NCBI GenBank assembly: GCA_022419385.1
Contig: JAJUBI010000006.1
Coordinates: forward strand, 3,534,001-3,598,000
Direction of reading: 5' to 3'
From: Paraconiothyrium sp. Pb-2020
Lineage: Eukaryota; Ascomycota; Dothideomycetes; Pleosporales; Didymosphaeriaceae
DNA: 64,000 nt
Shown here: in pieces, positions 1 through 9,882 of the stretch
Layout of the letters: the number at the start of each line of letters is the position of its first letter
How positions within the stretch are numbered: position 1 is the first letter of the stretch
Made by a program: the position numbers and the translations under genes
The notes under the pieces: generated by a model
Told to the model about the DNA's origin: nothing
Seen by the model: only the letters and a program-made list of their open reading frames with translations
Databases searched by the model: none

Positions 1-28
1 CTTGTTCCGACGAGTCTGACCAAGTCAG

Positions 29-1422
29 CTGTTATGCCTTACTTCCCCTACGCCCGCCAATCGAAGAAGAAGTCGCACCGTGGTGCCATCACCGCCCGGA
101 TGGTTGCGAACCTGCTCAATATCGCCGGCGTGAACCACGTCATAACCATCGATCTCCACGCGTCGCAGATGCAGGGCTTCTTCAAGTGTCCCGTCGACAA
201 CCTTATTGCAGAGCCCCTCCTTGCCCGCTGGATTCGTGTCAACGTGCCGAATTGGCGGGATGCCGTGGTTGTCAGCAAGAACCCAGGAGGCACCAAACGC
301 GTTACATCGCTTGCGGACGCATTGAAGCTCAGCTTTGGCATAGTCACAACGGACAGGCGAAGAGCCGCTACGATTGTCCATTGGAACGAAAGCGCCATGT
401 TCGAGCAATTGAGACTGGACGGCACGTACGAGACACAGGATCTGGTTGAAGCCGCTTTGGATGCGGATGCACAGATATTGCCTGCTCCCAGCCAGTCGTA
501 CAACCCGGCCGCCGACGTTGGCAAGCCAAAGCTACGAGCACGAGCACCATCAAATCCTCTCGAACGACGCGCGAATGGGTCTGCGAACTTGCAAAGTCCG
601 CTGTCAAAATCCATGCGAGCAGCCTCCATCGTCAGTACGAAGGAGGAGGAGAGCCTTCCCAAACCAGAGGAGAAGCCTGAGAAGGAACAAATTGAGGAGC
701 ATAGCGGCGAAGAGGATGCGGATGAATACACCGACGAGGTTGGTCTTCTTCGAAAGCTGCGGAACGAACTTGCACTGATTATTTAGCGAGCGAGAGACGT
801 CACTCACGGTCGGCTTGTACGTGGACATATCGTGGAAGAAACCCATCCTTCACCTTCCATGTCCGCAGTATCGCATACTTCATGGCGAAATCGTGCCCCG
901 TCTGATGGCGATGATGGGGATGTCCCTCAGCACATGATGTCGTCCTTCATGTCCACAGCATCGCACTCTGAGCACGCTCACGCGCATGCATTGGGGGGAA
1001 CGATGGATGCGGCGGCATCGTCCGAAGACGAAGAGGAAGACCTGCGAAATCCCGATCTAGAGACCATGGTTACTTTGGTCGGTAACGTAAAAGACCGACC
1101 CGTCTTCATCGTGGACGATATCCTGGACAAGTCGGCGTCGTGGATCGCCGCAGCAGAAACGGTAGTCAAACGAGGCGGTGCTACAAAGGTGTACTGCATG
1201 GCCACCCACGCCCTCTTTGGCGGTGACGCCCTCGAGGAGTTGGTTGCATGCGAGTGCATCACCAAGATTGTTGTTACCAACGCATTCCCTATCCCGGCAG
1301 AGACACAGGCCCAGGCACGCGATAAGCTAGTCATCCTACCCGTGGATAACTTGCTAGCCGAAGCCATCCGCCGCAATCACCATGGTGAGAGCATTTCGCA
1401 GCTCTTCATGCATTATGACTAG
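29..1422 (+). CDS. PRS1: Ribose-phosphate pyrophosphokinase, Prs1 type (5' end outside window)
   Basis: PRPP synthetase subunit; it makes 5-phosphoribosyl-1-pyrophosphate from ribose-5-phosphate and ATP for purine, pyrimidine, His and Trp synthesis in the cytosol. Visible exons are 29..738 and 787..1422. Bases 1-28 look like an intron tail (branch CTGAC at 16-20, acceptor AG at 27-28). The family signature DLHASQMQGFF and the substrate segment NPGGTKRVTS are present, as is a C-terminal AEAIRRNHHGESIS. A long acidic, low-complexity insertion (about residues 115-235 of the visible part) separates the TDRRR loop from VGNVKDRP, which is the position of the non-homologous region in yeast Prs1. The PRPP loop reads DDILDKSAS instead of DDxxDTGGT, a degeneration I recall for the Prs1 clade. 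The intron at 739..786 is 48 nt, in frame, and carries the only internal stop. In yeast Prs1 works in heteromers with Prs3; that partnership is inferred here. Confidence 0.93.
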
Positions 1423-2962
1423 ACAAGCCTATATCCGACTAATGCGATTGCGGCATGTTTCATATGTTCTAGGTTCCATTAGCGAGGCGCCCTGGCTTTG
1501 ACTTTTACTTTATGGCAGGGAGGCATGGGGTGGCGTTGGCACGGCGGTCCTAAAAGCGTGTTTGCTTAAGCACCAGACCGAGAGATTGACGATTTACGGC
1601 TTTTATCCTTGTATCGATATCTGGACCGGTTAGGACTGGTCGGCAGACTGAAGTAAGTGCATGAATGATACCACATATACTTTTCCCATGCAGGTCGATC
1701 TATCGGCTTGTCTCACCTTGGAGCTCTTTGCTGTCCCGAAGAGGGCGAAGCGTACACACCAACGATGCGGGGTTTTGGCCCCGCAGGGATCCCGTTCATA
1801 CGGTGCATTCTTAACGGAGCGTTGGGAGAATAATTGAGGGCTGCGGGCGCAACCTCTGATACTAGAGGTTGTGCTGTACACAAAGGATATCGCTTCGGTG
1901 ATTTTCTGGTCTTCAAACATATATCGTGCATGATCTTGTTGTAGCAGAGGTCATGTCGAGGCTTTTCTATATCTAGCCTAAGATGGAGGCTCGTCTTCGT
2001 CATGGTCTGTAGTGCGAGGGTATCTCTCAACGATTGATGCTGAGCTACACCCTAGCTCGGTCGCAGTGACTTCGAACTGTGGGTAGAGCACGATTAGGCT
2101 TTGAGCTTCACTACTGGCTATAGAGCTTACCCTGCTCGTATTGTTCTACCGAGCGGACGTTATGCGAAAGTAAGGCTGCGGTCGCGACTACGGACCATTG
2201 TTATGTTCGCGGTAGGTGCTCGATCAAGTATTGATACGGCGCCCTGCGGACATGGGAATGCGTCGTGGCAGCGGGAATCCGTCTGCAAGCTGGTGAAGCT
2301 TGATTGAGACAAGACAGGGTGTTGAAACGCCAGTGGTACTTTGTTGACCAAACACCTTTCGCTAAAGCTATATTTCAGGTACCGCGATCTTTGCTGATTG
2401 CTGTTGGTTGCAGCAATTTGAATGTACCTATGTTTTATTAGCCATTTCTATACACAAAATAGAAGTGGAGACGACAAAGATTCGTTCTCTCAAGAAGCAT
2501 CTTTAGTTTTGTTTTAGCAATCTACAAATGGATTCGAATGAAATGGTTTAGGTTCATTACCAATCTATCTCAGGCTTCGCAGGAGGAAGAGCGAGCTGCG
2601 GGCGATAGAGGTGAGACTCGCCAGGAAGAGGAAACAAAAGTGGTAAAAAACATACCGTATGGTGATTGAGTGTGTGTTCTGAACTCTGTAGGGTAGTTAC
2701 GGGGTTGTGGGGCTACGACCTTGCGTAATGCCTTGCATGCCGTTTTTTAAGGCAATACTGAAGGGAGGAATTATGGTCATACCAGCCGCTTCTTGTGCTT
2801 ACTGATAGGTTCATGCAGCAGGCTGACCGGTGCACCTGCATAAAATCTAGCTGTATATGGTTAAGCTCAAGACTCACAGCCACTCCTTCCTCAACCCTCG
2901 TCTTGCGACAAAGAACCGCTTGAGCGACTTCGACATTACGGACAGCACTCTACACGACCATC
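1423..2962. other. Intergenic, PRS1 3' flank and promoter of next gene
   Basis: About 1.5 kb without a supportable gene. Short open frames here (for example 1713..2030 minus) lack family resemblance and splice support. The stretch around 2380-2560 is AT-rich. No tRNA-like cloverleaf was seen. Confidence 0.6.
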
Positions 2963-5392
2963 ATGCCTGTCACATTCGGCTCGGTTGGAGATATCATAGC
3001 GGTTTGTATCCTGGTCAAGGACTGTGTCGACGCTCTTAGTGAGACCCGAGGCTCAGCCGCAGAATATCAGGCTGTCGTTCGAGAACTTTACATACTGGAA
3101 AAGGCTTTGTTAGAAGTTGGAATCCTACCGAGAACACATGCCGTCACTCCGGAGCTAAATAACCTATTTGCAAGCATTACTACTACCATCGACCAGTGCC
3201 GCAAGTCGCTCGAGGCTTTCAAATCGAAAACCAAGCCCTATGACCAGGACCTCGGAAATGGTTCCGGCGGACCTAAAGCAAATAAGTTCTTTACAGGAAC
3301 CGCCCGCAAATTTCTCTGGCAAGTACGAATGAAGGACGACGTCTCAAGATTCAGAGCCGAAGTCGTGGCTTACTCGATGTCAATCGACCAGCTTCTGGCC
3401 GCAGCAACCATGTCAGTATTAGGTTTTTTATTGTGAAACGGTTTTAACTTGCATCAGGCACACAGTAAAGGCGCAATCGGACAAGGTCACAGACTTACTT
3501 GCCCGACAAGATAACGCACTGAAAGATCTGCAAGCGCGACTGAGCAAAGTGAACCGACGGGTAACAGCTGGCAATAGCCTTCTATTAAAGTTGGCCAAAA
3601 CAGCACGGGCAGATTGGTTGATGCAGCTCGGGCACGACTTGAAAGCACTCATGCTCAAGATTATGGCAGTAAACCTGGTTACTTACGCTGCAGTTGACAA
3701 GATACAGAAGTCCGTTTTGAATATCGAGCAGAACATGCCTACGTTGATGCGGCCAATAACGACTGAGCGCATATTCTACCTTGAGGATGCTATCGGGCGT
3801 GTGAGCACGATCACGCTGGACTTCATCACATCCTGGGATGCACTTCTAGCTGTATTAGAAGTACGCTTCCAAGGCAAGCCTGGGTTGAAGAAAGTGCTCA
3901 AGAAGGAGTATGCCATACAGAATCGTGCAACGCGCAAAGACGTCGATGTTTCGCAGAATTGGGAGAGCACATTCCTGCCTGGATTATGGTTCGATATGGA
4001 TATGATCTTTCAGGAAGTGCAAGAAGAAGGCTCGAATGACCCCACAGGGGACACCTGTCCCAGGTGTCAAGCAAGGTCAAATCAACCGCCAGGACTTCAA
4101 ATAAAGTGGTGAGTAGAAGTCATCCCTGAACGGTCGACTCAACTTATCGAATCCTGCGACTCGGTAGACGTTGAGATGCCGTTCACGACTGACGTCTATA
4201 CAGCTCTATATGCAAGCAGGTATACCAGAGAGTAGTGGAGATCAACACCGATGCCGACACCTCAGCTCCTGCTACAAGTCATACTACTGCCCCAGATGCG
4301 CCCCACTCTTTCGCTGTGGTACCACCTCTCAAAGAGCGTCCTGTGATACATCCGGTCCCCCCATCACGACCAGCCAAACGCAAACGAGACGATGATCCTG
4401 ATGAAGAGCCAGCGAATTTTAATCGAGTAAGAATCAAGGCCAAGAGACGACGTCTGAATAAGAGTCAACCAAAGCCACCATCATCTACTGAAAAGAGGAA
4501 GTCAGATGATGCCATGAACATCGGCGAACCTGACGATTCGCCGAAGCGCCACAAGTCCAACGTATATCAGGGCTCGATCGATGAAAACAGCCACTCGGCA
4601 AAGTTATATCATCAGAAGAACCGAGAAGAGGGAAAATTGGAACAGTACACGTCTTCAACGCCTGACCTGGAATTCAATAAAGCATCTGGTGATAACAATC
4701 CGTGCGTGTTCTCTAGCAATTTAGACGATATACCCTCGCCTAAAGACTACCAAAATCCAAATCCTCGAAGGGGAGCTAGCCACCGAGAACCAGCAAAACC
4801 TTCAAGGAAAGAAAGCAAACCCTCGCCGAATAAGACTCGTGCTACGGAAGAGGACGCACGTCGAGCTGGAATTCCTCAAGGATACTCCATCAAGCACTGG
4901 GACCCTACCGAAGAGCCCATATTGCTCCTTGGCAGTGTGTTCGACGCCAACTCACTAGGAAAATGGATCTATGATTGGACAGTATTTCATCATGGTGCGG
5001 CCACACCGCTAGCAGAAATGGCTGGAGAACTCTGGCTTCTGCTGATACAGCTTGCCGGCAAAATAAAACGCGCCGAGGAGACTATGCCAAAGATACGAAA
5101 CAAAGAGAATTATTATATGGTCGAATACTTTCTAGAGTCTGGTGATCGATTGTGGATACGTTTGGCAGAGCTGCTCAAAATTTGCGAGGACTACATGTTG
5201 AAGGCAGTCATGAAGGAGAGTAGCGAAAAGCGAGCGGCGTTGGGCAAGAACTCTGGTGTGGAGTTTGTGGACTCGATTTTCGGCAAAGATCGAGAGCTGG
5301 AGAAGACTGAAAAGTTGATGACTGGAATGCGACTCTGGAGCATGCGTTTCGATTCCAAGTGCGAGGAAGTTATGAGGTACCCATCAGCATAG
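2963..5392 (+). CDS. Fungal ubiquitin-like-domain protein with STAND-like N terminus
   Basis: Exons 2963..3411, 3458..4108 and 4204..5392 give 762 aa. Donors are GTCAGT and GTGAGT; both junctions restore the frame, rebuilding a Met and a Cys codon. Residues 1-150 resemble the helical N-terminal domain found in fungal STAND/NLR-type proteins (start MPVTFGSVGDIIAVC). Residues 254-335 match the fungal ubiquitin-like domain, with conserved LEDAIGR and SWDA blocks. A C4 zinc motif follows: CPRC at 350-353 and CSIC at 367-370, the second created only by splicing. A basic, disordered linker with nuclear-signal-like KRKRDDD and KAKRRRLNKS leads to a conserved C-terminal helical region beginning DPTEEPILLLGSVFDANS. 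Orthologues are often named 'vegetative cell wall protein gp1', which this architecture does not support. Function is unknown. Confidence 0.85.
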
Positions 5393-6305
5393 ACCTCGTT
5401 AGCTTGAGTCGAAGATAGAAATAGTAGAAGTCAGATGCAATGGCAGTAATGGAACGCACGACTGTAATGATTGAAAGCGTGCTTAGCGATAGGCACAGAG
5501 CTACACACGTGCATGTAGACGCATCGGCGCACTTCGCGAACATACGAACCGAAAAGAGCAGCTCGTCCTGCTTGCATTTTTTTCCCGTACTCTTCATCAC
5601 CATCGGTTCGTGTCTTAACTTCTCAAAGTTGACAATGCAGTGATCTCTCCTGTTCATCCCCTTCCTTCTGCTCACTGTCACGTGGACTGGGAGGCTGAAG
5701 GGGGAATATCTATGTATTGTATGAGGTATGGTGCTCGGTGGCATGGACCCTAGGCTAAGTACTCCCCATGCCCAGTGCTCCTGCCACACTCACCCTCCTC
5801 CCCAGTCCCTCCTTTCCGTCTATTACCCCACCAGTAGACCGCCATAATCCCACAAGTAATCAGTGTACTAGCCGCTCACAACAACAGAATAGTCAAAAAA
5901 GCACGTAGGTACCGGCGCATCGCTCGCCCGGGAAATCCAGGTAGTAGTTAGGTATCGATAACCGCTTTAGTGGTAATAACGTGATCGACCAACCAGCAAC
6001 ACCAAGCAATCTCAACTTCAAGTTATCGAAACAGAACATATGCATTCGCAGACATCCTATGTATCTGCGCAAGTGTGTATCTTGACGAATAGCGAAGGAA
6101 ATGGGTATCATACAAAAGCACGCCTGCAACTCCCACAACGCCTGAGCCAAGATCTTTACAGGAAGCAAATACTAGTCATGCAAACCCAAAAATGCAAAGA
6201 GGTGCGTAACATATGCAACATATGCTCATCCCGTCCGCGCTTCAGCACGCAAAAGCGACGGGTGACTCCGAAATTCATGCATGTACAACCGAACGTAAGT
6301 ACAAC
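5393..6305. other. Intergenic between convergent genes
   Basis: Shared 3' flank of the ubiquitin-like-domain gene (plus) and the zinc-finger gene (minus). Nothing else is supportable here; the short frame at 6040..6351 looks random. Confidence 0.6.
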
Positions 6306-7976
6306 TCAGCGATTGTATAGATCACTCTCATCAATCTGCAGATCTGTGTAGAGGTCTTGCATCGAGTCGATCTGCAGCCCTTGTGATGGCGGCGGCGTGG
6401 AGTACGGTGCGTGGCCATCAAAAGCAATGGTGGGAGGCGGGTCATGTGGCATTAACCCAGCGTGATAGGACGGGGCATCCTGATCCATGACATTCACCTC
6501 CTGCGGATGCCGAAGTGAGCGCTGTATGTGTTGCGGGACTTGCGGGGCTTGCGGGACTTGTGGCGAAGGACTCAAGATGCTTGGCGATCTGACATCGCCC
6601 GTAAAAGAGTGGTGCTTCGGCGTTGGAGTGTCAGGAAATCCACCGCCAATACCTGCGAAGCTCATGCTCGACTTATGGCGTGGATGATATGGGATGGTCT
6701 GTTGCAAAGGCCCCATGGGAACGACGTGCTGGGGCGTGGGCTGGAAAGAAAAAGCGAACGGTTGCTGCCAATTTTGTGCCGCTGCCTCGTAGACTTGCGT
6801 TAGGATAGTGTCAATGGCTTCGTCCTTGTAACAGGACGGATTCCTATCGAGTCTTCCGGACACAATTTGTAGACTTCTGAGGAGTTGAAAGTAATCTGGT
6901 CCCCATGACAGGGAGGGTATAGTGTTGTTATGGTTTCCGCTCTGCTGGCTAACGATCATGTCCACGATCTTTCGTCTAAAGTGTGGCTGGGCTGAAAGTA
7001 TGTGGTTAAATGAGTGGCTGATGTTCCAATTGAGTTTCTGCGGAGTTGGGGCATGAACGTCTTTAACATGGTGTACAATTTCGTCCTCCCCATAAAATAC
7101 CTTGCCTCCCTCCACCAGGACTCCTTGAGCGTGGCAGTACCCACACCCAAAGGCTTCGTGCTCTTCGAATGAGACCTCATGTGAGTCGAAGAATTCGTAC
7201 AAATGCTCACGGAAGTGCTTATCGAAGCCATTCTTAATGTTCTTCTTACAGTCCGGGCAGTACAGCTGCTTCCGCGCTGGCTTTGAAGGAGGCTTCGAAA
7301 GGAGCTTCTTCTTCTCTACTCGACCTTGTGATGAAGGGTGTGTAACGTTTGTGGACGAAGACCCTTTAGACGACACGGAGCGAGTGCGAGTGGAATTACT
7401 GCGCGGGAGGGAACTGTGGGAAGGCAGCGGCGGGCGCAGATAGGGCGTAGACTGGGAAGTGGCGAGTGCAGGTGGTGTGGCGGTGGAGGCGTAAATATTT
7501 TTGTTATCGATAGGTGAGCGCGGAGGATTTATTAAGGGCTGCCGGCCTCTTTCGCTCTTCTCATCTTGTATCCATGTTAGCTTTAACACACAGAGCCATC
7601 GTCCCCAGAGCGTGTGACAGCAGGTAGCTACCGAAGGAAAGTCGGGATGCAGGCAGTGCTCAGAGTGTTCCTGCGCAGTCTGCCAGCACAACCAGGACCA
7701 CTTACTAGTTGCAGCATCGATCAGCCTCCCCAAGGTTATCTCCGATGAAACGCCCTCCAGTGAGCCAACGAGCCTTTCTACGGCCGGTCGACCTTTACGC
7801 TCGAGCAAATCCAATATTCTGCCGACGCCGGCAGGCCCGAGCTTCGACAAAATCGTAATATCGTTCTTGCCAAGCCCATCGTCGACAAGCTCATCGAGTG
7901 CTTGTAGTATGTTCTCAAGCGACGGTTGATTCGATGGACTGGCGGTGGAGGAAGGCGGCAGAGATGGTGAGGCCAT
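6306..7976 (-). CDS. C2H2-like zinc-finger protein, function unknown
   Basis: On the minus strand an uninterrupted frame runs 6306..8006, but it holds a textbook intron at 7565..7705: donor GTAAGT, branch GCTAAC, acceptor ACAAG, 141 nt, in frame. The intron would encode a Trp/Cys/His-rich stretch unlike its surroundings. I chose the start at 7976 because its context, AAGATGG, is strong, while the ATG at 8006 has a poor context. The spliced product is 509 aa. It has an N-terminal helical region, a Ser/Thr/Pro-rich linker, and a paired zinc-binding module: CPDC with HFREH, then CGYC with a downstream HHVKDVH. The tail is Pro/Gln-rich and disordered, with repeated PQVPQ. A nuclear nucleic-acid-binding role is only an inference. 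Confidence 0.75.
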   Translation of the reverse strand: MASPSLPPSSTASPSNQPSLENILQALDELVDDGLGKNDITILSKLGPAGVGRILDLLERKGRPAVERLVGSLEGVSSEITLGRLIDAATSKWSWLCWQTAQEHSEHCLHPDFPSVATCCHTLWGRWLCVLKLTWIQDEKSERGRQPLINPPRSPIDNKNIYASTATPPALATSQSTPYLRPPLPSHSSLPRSNSTRTRSVSSKGSSSTNVTHPSSQGRVEKKKLLSKPPSKPARKQLYCPDCKKNIKNGFDKHFREHLYEFFDSHEVSFEEHEAFGCGYCHAQGVLVEGGKVFYGEDEIVHHVKDVHAPTPQKLNWNISHSFNHILSAQPHFRRKIVDMIVSQQSGNHNNTIPSLSWGPDYFQLLRSLQIVSGRLDRNPSCYKDEAIDTILTQVYEAAAQNWQQPFAFSFQPTPQHVVPMGPLQQTIPYHPRHKSSMSFAGIGGGFPDTPTPKHHSFTGDVRSPSILSPSPQVPQAPQVPQHIQRSLRHPQEVNVMDQDAPSYHAGLMPHDPPPTIAFDGHAPYSTPPPSQGLQIDSMQDLYTDLQIDESDLYNR

Positions 7977-8006
7977 CTTAGAGGCGATCAGGCTGAGGGC
8001 ATGCAC

Positions 8007-9357
8007 TGCGTGTGCTGTAGGTAGACTGGATGGTATCAGTACTGTTGCGCACTGCGTAGGAGGGAGGAAAGCGGCGATGCATACTGCAGAGGACGAAGGT
8101 CTGTAGAGCTTCGGTGACAGTGACGGTGACGGTGACGGTGACGCGCAAGGCTACGAGGCAATGACCGCCTTTAAACAGCCTCGTGGAGTGCGCGAAACGC
8201 GCGTATGCGGAAGTCGTAGTAGGGAAGCCGGTAAGCCGTAATGAGCAAGTAAATCGCGAAGACAGAACACGTCAGACGCGACGAAGTAAGATACAAGAAG
8301 GCGCGAGGTGCTAGGCACAACGACGCTCTACAGAAGTCGTGGCAGCTCACAACATCACTGCACATGACGGCACCGGCGGAAACCCACTCGGAACGCGCCG
8401 TGGCAGAGTGGCGCATGCCGTGGTCTCGCCTCTTCCCCTCGAGCTCGCCGCGGGCAAGCTTCGCACTGCCCCCTGGGCCTTCGACTCGCATGCCGACCAA
8501 TGGGTGCGCAAAACGGGGAACTGGCACCCTTTTCGCGTGAATCAAAACATGGGCGTTTTCCCAAGAACTGGTGATCTTTGCTGAGACAAGAAGCATCGCG
8601 TAGCGCGGATGCTAAAGCGCAATGCCACTGCGAATTGCAAGCTCATGCTCTTCCTAGGTGTGCTCGCGTTATCTGGCGTCGTTGTAACCTTGCAAATCGC
8701 TTGCAGATGTGAAGCGTGCTTATATCACATGGCTACATCCCCGCGGGCGAGATCTTCCAGCCTTGCGCACATCTTAGCCAAACCATTGATTGATGGGTAC
8801 GAGATGGATCGCACAGCGCGACCAGATGGCAGTGACGATACTGTTCAATATTTAAAGCGGTTCCTACGTCAATTGTCGGCCAGTGACTGAAGGTTGCTCA
8901 TCTTGAGATGCGTCATCAGGTAATCGACGAAAGCCATTGGACACAAAGGGAATGTAATCTTTTACTCTGGAGCAGCACCCATTACGAATTCTGGAGAGGA
9001 TCCCGGTTGATGAGGTAGACTAGAGTTTCAACCGTCCACGACTTGAACTTCTCCACCTCGATTGGCAACAACCAAAAGCCTCTGCAAACTTGCACATACA
9101 CCATCGTAGCATCTCCTTCAAGGCCTGTACCATAATCGTCAATCGTTTCTGCACTCTTCCTGCTCGTCATCCAAAACTGACCTCAGCACATCACAATCAG
9201 CACGCAAACCATGGGCCAAAACGAGTGCATTAGTGAGACCAACCCATTATTATCCACCTACACTCATTTTAGGAAAAGCTATATACATTTGCACCAAACC
9301 TCCCTTCTCCCTTCCATACCTACATACATACATCTACCCACCCATTAGTCCAGTCTC
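8007..9357. other. Intergenic, 5' flank of zinc-finger gene
   Basis: About 1.35 kb. It contains the short GGTGAC tandem repeat. Open frames at 8171..8596 (minus) and 8609..8890 (plus) show no recognisable domain, no convincing start context and no neighbouring exon, so they are not called. Confidence 0.5.
8113..8142 (+). repeat. Hexanucleotide tandem repeat GGTGAC x5
   Basis: Five consecutive 6-nt units, one with a single change (AGTGAC). The repeat lies upstream of the minus-strand zinc-finger gene, in its presumed promoter or 5' UTR. Confidence 0.9.
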
Positions 9358-9882
9358 TTACAACCAGCGCTTGCTCAAGGTAGCAGCCGCGTTCGCATCA
9401 TCGGGGTTGTTGTCACGCAGTGCCGCAAGGATGCTGTTCACATCATCCTGTCGCTTCTGGATGTTCGCGCGGGCGGCGTCCGCATCATCGGGGTTGTTCT
9501 CGCCGAGCGCAGCAAGAATGCTACTCAAGTCATCCTGGGCCTCGCGCTTGGTCATCTTGCTCTCGGCGGCGTCGGCGTCGTCGGGGTTGTTGGAGCGGAG
9601 AGCCTCGAGGATGGCGGTCACATCATCGCCGCCCTGCTGGCTCTGGGGCTCGGGCTCGGCGGAACGGATCTTAATCTTCATGGCAGAAGCAGCCGCATCG
9701 GCGTCCTCCGGGTTGTTATCACGGAGGGCGGCAAGGATGGAGGCTACATCGTCCTGTGGATCGCGCTTCTCTGACGTGCTGGGTTAGTCTGGTACGTATG
9801 GTGAAGGTACAGGAAGAGGAATACCCGACGCAGCGAAGACGGCAGTGGAGAAGGCCGTAGCGACGATGATAGCGAACCTCAT
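9358..9882 (-). CDS. Secreted Kex2-processed repeat peptide precursor
   Basis: Minus-strand exons 9825..9882 and 9358..9770 give 156 aa; the 54-nt intron has donor GTATTC, branch CTAAC and acceptor GTCAG. Residues 1-17 form a typical signal peptide (MRFAIIVATAFSTAVFA). Four copies of a 21-residue unit follow at 26-46, 68-88, 99-119 and 128-148. Each unit has the form DD(V/L)xxILxAL followed by NNP(D/E)DA(D/N)AA. Lys-Arg Kex2 sites lie at 21-22, 94-95, 125-126 and 153-154. Two are followed by DP and EA, which look like dipeptidyl-aminopeptidase trimming sites. There is no Cys and no Tyr. This is the architecture of fungal Kex2-processed repeat proteins, which include pheromone precursors, RiPP precursors and secreted surface peptides. 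The helix-like acidic repeat matches none that I recognise, and no UstY-like oxidase gene is adjacent. Confidence 0.85.

Noticed and set aside
8171..8596. 141-codon minus-strand frame
   Set aside because: No domain, no upstream exon or promoter signal, and atypical composition. It could be real, but I cannot support it.
9233..9787. 184-codon plus-strand Ser/Ala-rich frame over the repeat-peptide gene
   Set aside because: It is the antisense of the four peptide repeats; the minus-strand reading has a signal peptide, intron and Kex2 sites, and this one has nothing recognisable.
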